Assembly: GCA_010279815.1 (NCBI GenBank)
Contig: QEOQ01000573.1
Span: 704,791 to 768,790, forward strand
DNA: 64,000 nt
Direction: 5' to 3'
Source: Brachionus plicatilis
Taxonomy: Eukaryota > Rotifera > Eurotatoria > Ploima > Brachionidae
Part shown: positions 21,120 to 32,467 of the stretch, in pieces
How the letters are laid out: each line of letters begins with the position of its first letter
How positions within the stretch are numbered: position 1 is the stretch's first letter
The notes under the pieces: model-generated
What the model saw: only the letters and a program-made list of their open reading frames with translations
Told to the model about the DNA's origin: nothing
Database searches by the model: none
Translations under genes and position numbers: made by a program

Positions 21120-21840
21120 TCTGGGCAAACTATTTAATCAATACTTGAGCAAACTGGATCAAAATCGCCAAAATGCTTCAATCAAAGCTCAACAACAAAT
21201 TTCCACCCAATTGATCGAGCGGTGGCGACTAGGCTCGCATTTGGTCCGGTCACTGGCTCGCAGCCTAATTGATTTAATTGGCTTTGTTAGCGAATGGATA
21301 AATGGAAGGGTTGAGCACGCGCCTGCCTTTCTAATTACTAATTTGGCGAGCCCGGCTCTGGCGTGATAGATGAGCAAAATGTTAGGGAAACTTTAATTAG
21401 AAGACCCGTGGCGCCACCAACTACCTAAACATGCTCGCATCTCTAGGTAAGCAAAAATAAATAGACGAGCACATACTTGTCAATAAGCCTAATAAACAAA
21501 TAAACATTGAGCTCAAGCTAAATATGTTTATTATTTGCTAGTTTATGAACAAGATAATATTTTTACAAGTGCCAACTCAATTAGAGCTGGTAGTCGGGGG
21601 TCTGATTACTGCAACAAATTTCTAATAAACAACTCTCTCTCTCTTTCTCTCCTAATTTGATGAGCAAATACTTGGCAAAAAAAATGCTAGAAATTAATAG
21701 AGCTCGAACGGACTCGCAGACATTTGCGATCCGGTTGTCAACTTACGGTTACGTAAGCGACTGGCTCCGTGGGCCGCTCACCCTCAGCATATATCACACG
21801 TTGGAATTGTTCACGACTCTAATTAAAAAAAATTAGTCAG
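21120..21840 (+). promoter_or_regulatory. Candidate cis-regulatory region of the Vsx gene
   Basis: This stretch is clearly richer in G and C than the DNA on either side but has no plausible coding frame (two antiparallel ORFs near 21145-21377 have mixed, non-family content). It holds several homeodomain-type ATTA/TAAT sites: paired TAATTGATTTAATTG at 21266-21280, CTAATTACTAATTTG from 21331, TTTAATTAGA near 21392, and an inverted CTAATTA ... AATTAG pair at 21819-21836. A TTACGTAA bZIP-type site lies near 21748, a CATATAT box near 21787, and CT/GA tracts at about 21631-21652 and 21839-21852. It lies 0.3-1 kb upstream of the Vsx start. Paired-like homeodomain factors often regulate themselves through such sites, so a promoter-proximal enhancer is a reasonable inference. 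Confidence 0.5.
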
Positions 21841-22105
21841 AGAGAGAGAGAAAAATAAGCTCGATCTGTAGGGTATTTATTTTTTGTGCAAAATTTCCGA
21901 TTGGAAAGATTGAACTGAGAGAGAGAGAAAATTTTTGATTTTATCCAATCGAAAAATTCGATCCAAAATCGATAATTATTAATTTAGCTAATCAAAAAAT
22001 TATTTTTAACAGTAGAACAAAAACTAACTAATATAAGAATTTTTTTTATTTTTATTTTTGTTTTATTTTGAATTTATTGATTTTGATCAGATTTGTTCCT
22101 CAGAA

Positions 22106-24199
22106 ATGAGTTTGGCGCACTTGCACATGACTTACGCGGCCGCGGCAACCTCGGCCTCCAACCAGCGCCTCCTGTTCAACCAGTTCAATCCGGCCCACTA
22201 TGCCAACAGCCAGCCGTACTACCCGAGCTGCCAGACGCACGGCGTCGCCCAGCCCGCTCACCACCAACGCTCCAACTTCGCTATCCACGAAATCCTCGGC
22301 CTCAATTCGCCCACTGGCCAAACCAGCTTCAATCCGTTCTTACTCAACTTGCCAACTGTGTCGCCCACCGACACCCAGACCTCCAACAACTCGAGTCTCA
22401 CCTCGCTCGAATCGCCCGCAGACCTCCGTCAGACGCCCAATGGCCAAGGTGTTGACGAGCAAAGTTTGATGAACCGCGCCAACGAGGCCGCCGCTTACGC
22501 TGCTGCCTACGGCGCCTACTTTACCCGCACCAATTTCATGAACAATTTTACCAACTATGAGCCCAGTAACCTCAAAGTGCACAACACTAGTCTTAGTGTC
22601 AATTCAGATGACGACAACGAAAGTTTGGGTAATGAACAATTTTTTAAATTTAAAAAAAAAATTTTTTTTTAATTTTTTTTTTTTCAATTTTTTTTGAAGA
22701 TAAAATGAAAATTTTATTTTTTTTTTATTTTTTTTTTCAATATTTTTTTGAAGATAGAATGAAAAAAAAAATTTTTTTTTATTTTTTTTTTTTGGAGAAA
22801 AAAATTTATATTTTAATTTAATTATGTAAAACATATAAGCCATAACAAGGTAGTATTAAGCCTAGTTCCGCGAGTCAAGCTCATTGCAGATTAAACTATA
22901 ATAATATTTAATAATTATAATTTAATAATACTCGCAAAGTTTTTAATTTTAGAAACTAAGTGCAGGATTTGTAGGATTTAAAAAAAAAAGAAGTATCCAA
23001 GCGTTCTCAATTTTTTAATCTTTTTGGCTGCATATGGTGCCATGCGATATTTTTTTTTATGTTTAGTAAAAATTTTTTTTTAATTTATTTAAAACTAAAA
23101 TTTATAGTAAAAAAAAAATTTTTTTTGCAGATGATGAAAATGTGTGTGAGGACAAAGTGGAAGGCAGTGGTAGTGCCGGTGGTGGCAAAGAGAGCAAAAA
23201 ACGCAAGAAAAAACGAAGACACAGGTAAAAATTTTTATTTAATTTTGAAGCTATCACGAAATGAGAAAAATTATTTTTAATTAATTTAACAACAAAAAAG
23301 AAAAAGAGAATTAAGAACTAAATTTTGTGGTTAATTAATAAACAGTTCCTTTGGGAAAAAGGTCATTGGATTTATTAATTTTGTTGTTTAAGGACTATAT
23401 TTTCTAGTCAACAAATAGAAGAGCTTGAGAAAGCGTTCAAAGACGCTCATTATCCCGACGTGTATGCCAGAGAGATGCTCGCTGTTAAGACTGATCTATC
23501 CGAAGATCGAATACAAGTAATTGTGCCAAATACTTATTTATTTGTTTTAAAAATATTTAGAGAAGAAATCCCATGCTGGCTTGGAATGGAGCTTAGCCCC
23601 CTTTCAGCCTCATGCTTGAAAAAAATTTAAAAAATTCTAAAAAATTTTTTACCAAATAAATTGAGAAAAGTGAACTTTTTATTAAATTTGAAAATTAAAA
23701 TTTTTATCCAATTTTTTTGAGAATTTTTTCAGGATTTTTAATCTTTTCTAGTTAAAATAATTCACGCAGTTGTTTACTCTTTTGTAAATATCAGGTATGG
23801 TTTCAGAATCGGCGCGCAAAGTGGAGAAAAACTGAGAAAACGTGGGGTAGAGCTACAGTGATGGCCGAGTACGGTCTCTATGGTGCTATGGTGCGGCACA
23901 GTCTGCCGCTTCCGGACACAATCGTTAAGTCGGCTGAGTCCGGAATAGACGGCTCGTGTGCGCCATGGCTGCTCGGAATGCACAGAAAGTCGCTAGAAGC
24001 TGCCGAACACATCAGGAAAAATGAGAGCTTTAGCTCTTGTGAGAACACGAACGAGGCGTTCGGTTGCGGCAAGAGTGAAGAAAATAGGCCGGTGGCGAAT
24101 GGCGATCAATTTGCCAGGACAAAAAAGCCAAAGCCAAATCAAGAGAAAAAAGAGAAAGTTGATTCCAGAGAAGCTTGCCAGTATGGACAAAATGTGTAA
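22106..24199 (+). CDS. vsx: VSX/CHX10-type paired-like homeobox transcription factor
   Basis: Four exons: 22106-22628, 23131-23224, 23393-23516 and 23795-24199, joined at GT-AG sites with matching phases (381 residues). Exon 1 holds an eh1-like repressor motif FAIHEILGL (58-66), the octapeptide position typical of Vsx proteins, then Ser/Asn/Ala-rich sequence. A basic [10 protein letters not shown] run leads into the homeodomain (about 202-261) with [12 protein letters not shown] and [10 protein letters not shown], i.e. Gln at position 50. The last intron splits the homeodomain just before [11 protein letters not shown] domain follows directly ([20 protein letters not shown] ... [17 protein letters not shown]), diagnostic for VSX1/VSX2/CEH-10. 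This is a nuclear DNA-binding regulator of eye or interneuron identity in animals, by family knowledge. The start ATG at 22106 lacks a strong alternative. Coding GC is far above that of the introns. Confidence 0.96.
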
Positions 24200-24291
24200 T
24201 TAGTTTTTTTTTTTTTTTTGTAAAATTTATTTCGAATGTTTTAAAATTTATCAAATTAAAATGATATAAATCAGCTTTTTTGTGTATATAT

Positions 24292-24297
24292 AATAAA
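24292..24297 (+). terminator. Candidate poly(A) signal of Vsx
   Basis: AATAAA about 95 bp after the Vsx stop codon. Confidence 0.5.
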
Positions 24298-26836
24298 TGC
24301 TTTTGTTCTGATTTTATTTAAATAAAAAAATTGATCTTTAAATTTTTAATGTATTTTTTTTTTTTTAATTTAAAAAAATAGAAAAAATTGTGCTTAATTT
24401 TATTTACCAAACATAAAAATGGTTCGATTTTGATTAAAGCTAAATAATGAATATAATTGCTTAGTATAATTGAAAAATAATTATAAAACTGGTTATAATC
24501 ATTTTTCTTAGCGATGGAATTAGAATTTCTCATAATTATTTTTAATTTGCAAAATGAAATATTTCCATTTTGATGGCAAAAATTTAAAGTCTTTTTTTAA
24601 ATAAAAGTGAGAAGAGATTTGATTTAATTTAATATAAATATTTAATAAAAAAACTAATGTTCTAGGGTTATAGTGTGTTTTTTAATTAAACAGCCTGAAG
24701 TCTATTTTTGAAACTGATCTGTGAGCATTCCTCAAAACCATTCAATAATCTGCCTGAGAGTGTTTGTGTACACACTAATAATGCGTCATAATTCATAAAA
24801 TTAAAAAAAATTTAATGCAATTAAACTGGATTTTTTAATTTTAATTTTTTTAATATTTAATCTAATTTAATGTTTGGCTTCAAACATAAGCAATTGGGTG
24901 CCTGGTTGATATATATGACCATGATTCATCCCACAAAGATAATTAGATACTTTTAATTAAATTTTAAATTTTATCTATAGAGAAGCTTATTATCATCGAA
25001 TTTAATACAATCAAAAAATTAAAAAAACCGATTTTCCGAGTAGATTTTTTAAAGAATGCTTAGCTTATGTTTCTTTTAGTTAGAAAAAAATAATATTAAA
25101 AATTTAGCTATGAAAAAATCTTAAAAATTTTCGATTGAAAGTGTACTTCCATTTGGTCAATTGATGGAAGTATTTACCTGCAGATGTAAAAAGTGTGAAT
25201 CAGTTCAAAGAATGATCAATAGTGATAAATTAGATTGAGAAAATAATTTGAATTTTTTAAATTTTTTACAGATAAGAATATTTTCATATTTTCATGGGTT
25301 CATCAATGGCTGAAGAATTAAAAAAACTACATTATTTTGATATGTTTTAATTAAAAAAAAATTTTATTTATTTAATTATCAATTAAACTCTTTTAAGAAG
25401 AAGTGAAATTTATTAAAATTGTTAAGGCCAAAATATGCTAATGATCAATGAGAAATTTAATTTTTTTTTAATTCGAAGTTTCATTGATAATTCAATAACG
25501 AAAAGTATAATTAAACTAGGCAATAAATTAAAGTTTAATGAGAGAATAAAGAAGCTGGTATTAGTCCAAAAAATTGTTTAACCTTTAAGCTAGAGATTTG
25601 TATTTTAGTAAATAAGATTTTTATTTTAACAAATTGATTGTTAGCTTGAAAAATATATTTGTTATAAAATCAAAATGCAAACAAATATTTTTTTTGTAAA
25701 TAAAATTAATTCTTTTCTTTTGAATTAATTAGAAAAATAAATAAATTTTTAGATTAATATCAATAATTTTCAATAAAATAAAACAAATTTGTCTAATTTT
25801 TTTATTTATATTTCAAAAATTTTTAACAATTATTTAATGAAAAGTTGGTTAACCTTGAAGTTAAAAAATTCTATAAAGTTTTTGCGGTCAAAATAAGTAA
25901 TTATTTTTTATTTGAAAATTTATTATCAATTGTATGTTCTTATTTTTTGCAAACAAAAACAAAAACTCTTCAAGTTTTGAAAAAAATAAAATTATTGTTG
26001 TATCAACACGTCCTGGTTTAGTTTCGGATATGTTTAAAAGCCTAATAATTAATTTCTAGGTATTATTTTTAATAGAGCATTATTTCGTGTCTAGAACAAA
26101 GCATCTACTGTAAAGTTTATGTGAAACGAGCCTATTAATTGATAAGCAAATTATCTCTATATGAAAAGCTCTTGAATAGTTAAAACAGTTTGAAATTTGT
26201 CGATTTATTTACGCCTTTCGAAAACTATCAAGTTTATTATTTTATTAAAATTACTTAATGTTTATAGCAAAAAGTACCCAAATAGATAAGTAAAGCCTTT
26301 AAGCCATTATTAACAGATAAATAATTCGACTAATTGGGCCTCAACTATTTCCACTTGAGTTAACTAATTTTTGTTCGATTATTATTTGGAAATATTTAAA
26401 CAAAATTGTTTTTTGAATTATGTACGCTTCTTGATTGAAAAGTAAAAACGAGCAAATTTATCTTATAAAGTCCTAATAGATATTAAGTAATTTGAAGCTT
26501 CAAAAATCTGAATCAATAAATTAGAAATCTTCTAATATCTTTAAAAATATCTTATTTACATTAACAAAAAAATTGATTTTTTTTCAAGTCCAATAATTTT
26601 TATAAAGTCCAAGAAATTCAAAAATTAAGTGACATTTGAATTTTTAATTTTTGACTTGAAATTCGTAAACTAAGTCATTTGGAACCCTAAATATCATTTT
26701 TTTTGGAGCCAAAAAAAAATTTTTTATAACTAAGGGTCTAAAAATAACCATAATATTTTTACACAAGATTGATGAATAGCATTGTCAAGATCAAGAGATC
26801 AATGTTGAAGTTAGCAACATTCAGGCTTTCTATATT
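24298..26836. other. AT-rich noncoding region downstream of Vsx
   Basis: No supported gene. A 22-bp block TAACTAAGGGTCTAAAAATAAC, shown here as TAACTAAGGG + TCTAAAAATAAC, sits near 26728-26749 and recurs near 27192-27213 beyond the MITE. Confidence 0.5.
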
Positions 26837-26838
26837 TA

Positions 26839-26998
26839 CCGTATTCCCTCGTTCGATTATGCCGCACCATAAATTAAGCTACCAGATTTTGGACCATGCA
26901 CCAAAGTACATCTCATCCAAGCTAAAATATTTTAAATTTGATGTTTTAATTTGCATGTCTTAGCTTGTAGTGCAGCATAATCAAACGAGGCACTACGG
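26839..26998. repeat. 160-bp MITE with CCGTA... ends
   Basis: The ends are ~29-bp inverted repeats: CCGTATTCCCTCGTTCGATT on the left and the complement of CCGTAGTGCCTCGTTTGATT on the right, flanked by TA at 26837-26838 and 26999-27000. No coding capacity. The end sequence and an internal ACCATGCACCAAA block resemble the large foldback at 29677-32129, so the two probably use the same transposase. Confidence 0.82.
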
Positions 26999-27000
26999 TA

Positions 27001-29270
27001 ATATTATCAATTTGATTTTTACTGAATTTGTAAAAAAATTCAAAAAATTTAATTTAAATATTTCAATGTTTTGCTTTATAAACTGATTTTTTTTCTTTTT
27101 TAAACAAATTTATAAATTTTTATTTTTAAATTGTAATAATTGTTTTACAAAATTAAATAAATGAAGTGTTAATCGGTCTTCATGGCATGGATTAACTAAG
27201 GGTCTAAAAATAACTTATCCTTTAAAAAGGTGTTGTTCGTTCAAACTCAGGTATTCAATGATAAAATTCAAATATTTTCTAAAATTATATATATTCTGAA
27301 AGAGCATAAAATTTTCTACACACTGGTGTAAATTTTTATTTAAAAATAAGGATCAATTTTTCTTTATTTAAAAAAATGCAAAAAAAGCACTTTTTTTTCA
27401 CCTGATTCGTTTGTAGTCCCAGGGATCACTTAAGACCCACATTTTTTTTAAAAAAACTAGGCAAAATTCTGAACAAACATATGGTTATAATTTTTTGAAT
27501 TTTAGCTATATTTTATAAAAATAAAGTCTCAAAAACATAAAATATCATTTAAATTTTGAATATTTTAACTAAATTTTAAACTCAATCTCATTATAAATTT
27601 TTATTTTGACACCAAAGTCTATTTTATGCGTTCTCGCACTAAAAAACTCGGGGTATTTTGCCCGAAAGATATTAAATCTATATTATTTAAAAAATGTAAG
27701 TGAATTTATATCAAAATAATAACTGCATAAAGGAAAATTAATATACAGGACCAAATGAAATAAAAAATAAAGACTGTTTTATTTCAGGCTCTAACACAAG
27801 TATCCAGAGGGTACTAGTTGAATATTGGTACCAAATTTAGACTCTGCGGTAGAACCGACTTCAATTTCAAGTCGGGTTTTTAGAAAGAAGTCAATTTAAA
27901 TTTAAAACTGGTTAGTTTTAAATAATAAAAAAATTCGATTCCATAGAAAATTCTAAACCAGTTTGAATATTAAGTTGATCTATCAATTCTAACACAAGCT
28001 GTTCATAAATTAATTGCGATATTTAAAAATGAAAAATCTTACTGAAAATTTAATTTGCATTATTATATTCAATTATATCAAATTAATCAGCAAAACTGGA
28101 ATATTTTTTCCAAAAAAAAAATTTGCTTTTTCTCATTTTCATAAATAGGGTTGCAGCATTTTTACTGCTGTTATTACTCGCAGATTTTGGTTTATATTAA
28201 TTTCTTATTTTTTAAAATATTTATTTATTTAGTATATAATTGAAGGGAAAACCCCAGGATTCGTTCGAATGCCATGAGTCTTCTTTTGAACCCTAAAAAT
28301 GGAAATTTTGATGATCTACACAAAAAATAAATTTGACAAAAATTGAATTTAAAATTAAAAAAAATATTCATATGAATTTTGTTCATTCATTTAATCAATT
28401 TTGAAAGATTTATTAATTGTTTCTTTTTTAATGTTTGTGACATCTATCGTTAAGTAAGCTATCCCGGTGTTAAAATATTCTCGTTCAAAAATGTCCTAAA
28501 CATTTCATGAACCAAGGAATTCCGATCTGATTAATTTGATAAAAAATAAAGTTTATTGAATCATGTGTTGCTTAATTTTTAGAAATTCTAATCATTTAAT
28601 TAATCATGAAATTCTAAATTAAAATTAAACAAAAAGTTTTAAAAAATTAAATTTGATTTCTTAGAAAAGATCTGGTCAATTTTTTTTTTTAAATCTTCAA
28701 AATTAAAAAATGAACCAGGAGAAAATTTTTTGAAAAATTATAAAATTTTTTCTGAAGCAGCTAAATAGAAATAAAGATTTTTTGGTCCCAAAAAATATTC
28801 AAAAATCTAAATTCTAGCAGCAAACTTCAGAGAAAAACATGAATTTTTACAACTGAATTTAAATTGAACAATTTTTTTGGTTTTAAACAACGTTTACTTT
28901 TCTTAAGTAATACTCTATCAAAAATTAATCGATTGATTAATTTCATTTATTTAATCATTATTTTTTAAATCAATTTCTTCATTTAAATATATTACTCGAG
29001 CTTAATCTTGTTGAAAATTGTTTCAACAAGATTAAAAATTTTCATAATCAAATATTTTCATAATTAAATCTATTGGTGTTTTAAAAAGAAATTCTCAAAT
29101 TTTATATAGATTTTTATATTTTAAACAGAAAAAATCAAAACAATTATTTTTTATCATGTTTATTTTTGAATTTATAGACACATCAATTTTTAAGATCCAA
29201 ATAAAAAGTCTATTTAAAATTTTTACTTTTGGTAAATTTTTGCACAGAACAAAACTAAATTATTGAATCT
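27001..29270. other. AT-rich noncoding region
   Basis: No supported ORF or RNA gene. It contains the second copy of the 22-bp block mentioned above (about 27192-27213). Confidence 0.5.
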
Positions 29271-29271
29271 T

Positions 29272-29385
29272 AACTTTTTTAAAAATGAATTTTTCATCCT
29301 TCCGATACTTTTATCCTATGTTTTTGACTCTTAGCTTTCATTCTAACGTGATATCTCATTGACCAAAAAATTGTCCAAGAGAATT
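29272..29385 (-). repeat. Dispersed repeat, copy inverted at 35836-35942
   Basis: The complement of this stretch matches 35836-35942 almost base for base over about 105 bp, including TGGTCAATGAGATATCACGT, TAGAATGAAAGCTAAG and GTCAAAAACATA. It is a non-coding dispersed repeat of unknown class. The second copy lies ~55 bp from a copy of the GGCATTGTGAA MITE. Confidence 0.75.
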
Positions 29386-30047
29386 AGAAGAGGGATTTCT
29401 TTGGGGACCGTTTTGTCGGATTCTGGTGAAGCTACTAATTGATGTTCCTAATACCTATTTTGACCCTTCGAGGATATTCAAGGGGGCTAAAAAATAATAT
29501 CAACCTTGTTTCAACTCATCCCGATTATATTTCGCGGAAATACCGCGGAAAAATCATCCTTTTTATATGTTTTTCTTAAAATGGATATAAGTCGGCGAGT
29601 AATATCTAAAAAGCCTAAAAAGAGCACATATTCTGATAGAAGAAATTTAGAACATTTTGTCTTTTTATTCTAATTACCGTATCCCCTTGTTTAGCGACAC
29701 ATGCTTTAATACCATAAGTAGGATATTTGGTTTTAATGGTTTCCACAATGTTAAATTTTTAATTTTAAAAGTCCTATGGGTCACATAGTCGATACATATT
29801 AAAAACGTAGCGTTTATAATAGAAATTCAAAAAGAAAAGCAGAGCTTCAAAAAAAGTCTTTATTAGAGACTCGGGGTTTTAAACTTAAAAAAAATTTAAT
29901 ATAAAAAATATTGATTGAGTTTATTTTATAGATGCCACGTTAGAGTTATGGTAAAAAAAAATATTAAATATAATAAAAAAGTTTAATTTTAATTATTGAC
30001 CCGGCATTTAAATGTAAAAATTTAAGACAAAAAAGATAATAAAAAAT

Positions 30048-30447
30048 TTAAAAAAAAAATTTTTTTTTCGATTTATTCGTAGAACCTTTCTTTCTTCCTA
30101 GTGGCTTTCTAACTGAACCATTCTTGTTGTAAACAACTGGCGTACTAACACTTGTTGAAGTATTTTGTATATTTTGTTGTATTGGTATATCTTGCAATGG
30201 CAAACGTTGAACGGTGTGACCCTGCTGTGTACCGACAACAATGGGAATATTATTATTCTGACTATATATTGGTGGATCGTTTCGAACCATCATTATATCT
30301 AATGGGATTTGTGCTGATGATATACAATGGGAAATATTTGGTTTTTGTGAAATAGGGGCTAAATTTACTTGAGACGATGATTGTGGTTTATCAATAAATA
30401 AAGGCGAAGGAGTATGTATGCAGGTCAATTGTATTGATGATGATGTT
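30048..30447 (-). CDS. Loop ORF of the foldback element, AT-hook-like
   Basis: Minus-strand frame open for about 130 codons between a TAG near 30454 and the stop at 30048. There is no ATG at its head; the first in-frame ATG is about 50 codons in (IMMVRNDPP). Composition is Ser/Gln/Pro/Asn-rich and disordered. Near the end it reads NGSVRKPLGRKKGSTNKSKK, an AT-hook-like basic motif. The last ~15 codons run into the left inverted arm. It may be an exon captured into the loop or a vestige of a transposon protein. No function is assigned. Confidence 0.35.
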
Positions 30448-30734
30448 GATAAAGAAAGGTTCTACGAATAAATCGAAAAAATAATTTTTTTTTTAATTTT
30501 TTTATTCTCTTTTTTGTCTTAAATTTTTAAATTTAAATGCCGGGTCAATAATTAAAATTAAACTTTTTTATTATATTTAATATTTTTTTTTACCATAACT
30601 CTAACGTTGCATCTATAAAATAAACTCAATAAATATATTTTATATTTAATTTTTTTTAAGTTTAAAACCCCGAGTCTCTAATAAAGACTTTTTTTGAAGC
30701 TCTGCTTTTCTATTTGAATTTCTTTTATAAACGC

Positions 30735-31277
30735 CAGAGTTGGGAAACTGATACTGAATAACTGATCAGTATCAGTTAATTTCAGTTATCAGTTAAACTG
30801 AAACTGACCGATAACTGATTTTGAATTAACTGAGACTGACTGAAAACTGTTTTACTATTTATTTGAATTTTTGAAAATTTTTTTTTCGGTTTTAATTTAG
30901 TTTTACACTTATATACTTTTTTGACTAGTTAGTTAGAGATATTTATTCGATTCAAGCCAGCTCGGCACCTATCGAAAAATATTTTTCTGGGTCTACATTT
31001 TTGATGAGACCACATAGAAGTAGATTCACTTATAAAAATTTATCAAATATAATGTTTCTAAAATGTAATAAAAAATATATGTAAATATCCGTTTTAAATG
31101 TTAATTTGACTTTAATTTTTATAAACTGTTTAATAAATAAACTAATTGTATCATTTTTCTAATTAACTGATTTTTAACTGATAACTGATACCCATTAACT
31201 GAGACTGATACTGAACTGATGCTCGAAAAACTGATACTGACTGAAAACTGATTTTTTTATAACTGATCCCAACTCTG
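30735..31277. mobile_element. hAT-type MITE nested in the right arm of the foldback
   Basis: 543 bp with ends CAGAGTTGGGA and its complement TCCCAACTCTG, the usual end type of hAT elements. It is flanked by a perfect 8-bp target duplication ATAAACGC (30727-30734 and 31278-31285). Removing the element and one copy of the duplication restores the foldback arm exactly, as judged from the intact left arm. Subterminal regions are crowded with AACTGATA/ACTGAAACTGA-type repeats. There is no transposase ORF. Confidence 0.93.
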
Positions 31278-31305
31278 ATAAACGCTACGTTTTTAATATG
31301 TATCG

Positions 31306-31999
31306 GCAGGGGATTAAAATAGCAGATATTAAAATAACATAATTCAAAATAGCACAGGTAAAAATCGCAAGTTTAAAAAAGCTTAATTAAAATAGCAAAG
31401 TCTTTTATTAAATAGCATCGATTAAAATAGCAAAAAAAATCAATTAATCAATTATTCTAAATTTAATCACAAATTAATATTTTAATAATTTACTCAAACT
31501 TTCATAAAAACTATTGAAATTTTCTAACGAATATTCTTTCATTATCTCTTGTATTCTGTTGTTTAATACAATGTATTTTGGCGGTCTTTTGTAAACAATG
31601 CCAGTTTTTAATTGTATAATTATATCTTCATTTTTCTTTTGTTCAAGTCTAAAAGTATCAATCAATGAATATACTAGAGGATGCTCGGACAACATGCTAC
31701 TAAATGCGTTGTGCCACGCTTCTACGAAATTATTCGTTCGTGGCAAACACTCATGAATTCGACTATTTAAATTCCATAACTTAATACTAAATAACGGATC
31801 TTTGTGTACAAGTAGTAGTAGCCATCTAAAAAAAAATTTACTTATTAAATAAGCTATTTTAAATCAGCTGTTTTGAACTAGCTTTTTTTTTTTTGCTATT
31901 TTTCACGCTATTTTTAATTACAAGATAATTTAATTATGCTTATTTAATTTGGCTATTTTTAACTCGCTATTCTTTTGTCTGCTATCTTAATATAGAGTC
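31306..31999. mobile_element. MULE-derived short element nested in the foldback
   Basis: 694 bp inserted in the right arm. It is flanked by a near-perfect 9-bp duplication, TATGTATCG (31297-31305) and TATTTATCG (32000-32008), the size made by Mutator-like transposases. The ends are imperfect inverted repeats around ATTAAAATAGCAGA, with many internal copies of AAAATAGC and its complement GCTATTTT. The only coding part is the transposase 3' exon at 31474-31825, so this is a deletion derivative. Confidence 0.82.
31474..31825 (-). pseudogene. C-terminal exon of a MULE/FLYWCH-type transposase
   Basis: Minus strand, entered from a splice acceptor (TTTTTTTTTAG before 31825), about 117 codons to the stop at 31474. 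It reads LWNLNSRIHECLPRTNNFVE, followed by AWHNAFSSML and then HPLVYSLIDTFRLEQ. The LWN-N-R---LPRTNN-VE-WH-AF signature is the C-terminal part of Mutator-like transposases often linked to FLYWCH zinc fingers in animals; the H of WHNAF belongs to their conserved end block. The catalytic DDE region is absent, so the copy cannot work by itself. Confidence 0.78.
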
Positions 32000-32129
32000 T
32001 ATTTATCGACTATGTGATCCATAGTACTTTTAGAATAAAAAATTTAACATTGTGAGGTCTATGTTAGACCATGCACCAAATATCCTACTTATGGTATTAA
32101 AGCATGCGTCGCTAAACAAGGGGATACGG

Positions 32130-32467
32130 TAAGCTTTTTTCGCGAATAAAAATTTAAATAAACGAAGCCTTTTTTTGAAAAAAAAATTTTATTTCGAATT
32201 TTGATTATTTTATAAGGTTAGCGTTTTATTAGATCACCCATTTATAATTTCCTATAACTTTTTACTTCTGCTTTCTCTTTGAAATGTGCAGTCGTTATTG
32301 TTTGGTAATCTTCGCTTTATAATAAGATTCCACTACTCTCCAAAATTACTTTTTATTCAAAATTGCTTTTAAAATGAGTCTAGTTTTGAATAAAGAATAG
32401 GCTGTTCTATTATTGTCTATTAACTGGGAGTAAATTAAGAAGATAGTCTATAGATCAAGAATTTTAT
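32130..32467. other. 3' flank of the glycosyltransferase-like gene
   Basis: AT-rich. It should contain the 3' UTR of the minus-strand gene at 32468. Nothing else is recognised. Confidence 0.45.

Larger units (their letters stand above)
29677..32129. mobile_element. Foldback DNA transposon carrying two nested insertions
   Basis: The ends are inverted copies of CCGTATCCCCTTGTTTAGCG, flanked by TA (29675-29676 and 32130-32131). The left arm is 29677-30091. The right arm is the complement of 30455-30734, then 31286-31305, then 32009-32129, interrupted by two other transposons. With those removed, the arms are each about 420 bp around a ~360-bp loop. The arms match through many blocks: TTTAATACCATAAGTAGGAT, ACATATTAAAAACGTAGCGT, CTTTATTAGAGACTCGGGGT, GACCCGGCATTTAAAT and GGTTCTACGAATAAATCG. 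The loop contains a minus-strand open frame with an AT-hook-like motif but no recognisable transposase. The element is therefore probably non-autonomous, and its ends relate it to the 160-bp MITE at 26839-26998. Confidence 0.9.

Noticed and set aside
21145..21377. Overlapping plus and minus ORFs upstream of Vsx
   Set aside because: The two frames are antiparallel over the same bases and match no family. The segment is better explained as GC-richer regulatory DNA.
29540..29560. Small palindrome around TTTCGCGGAAATACCGCGGAAA
   Set aside because: Short and isolated; no element or gene end coincides with it.
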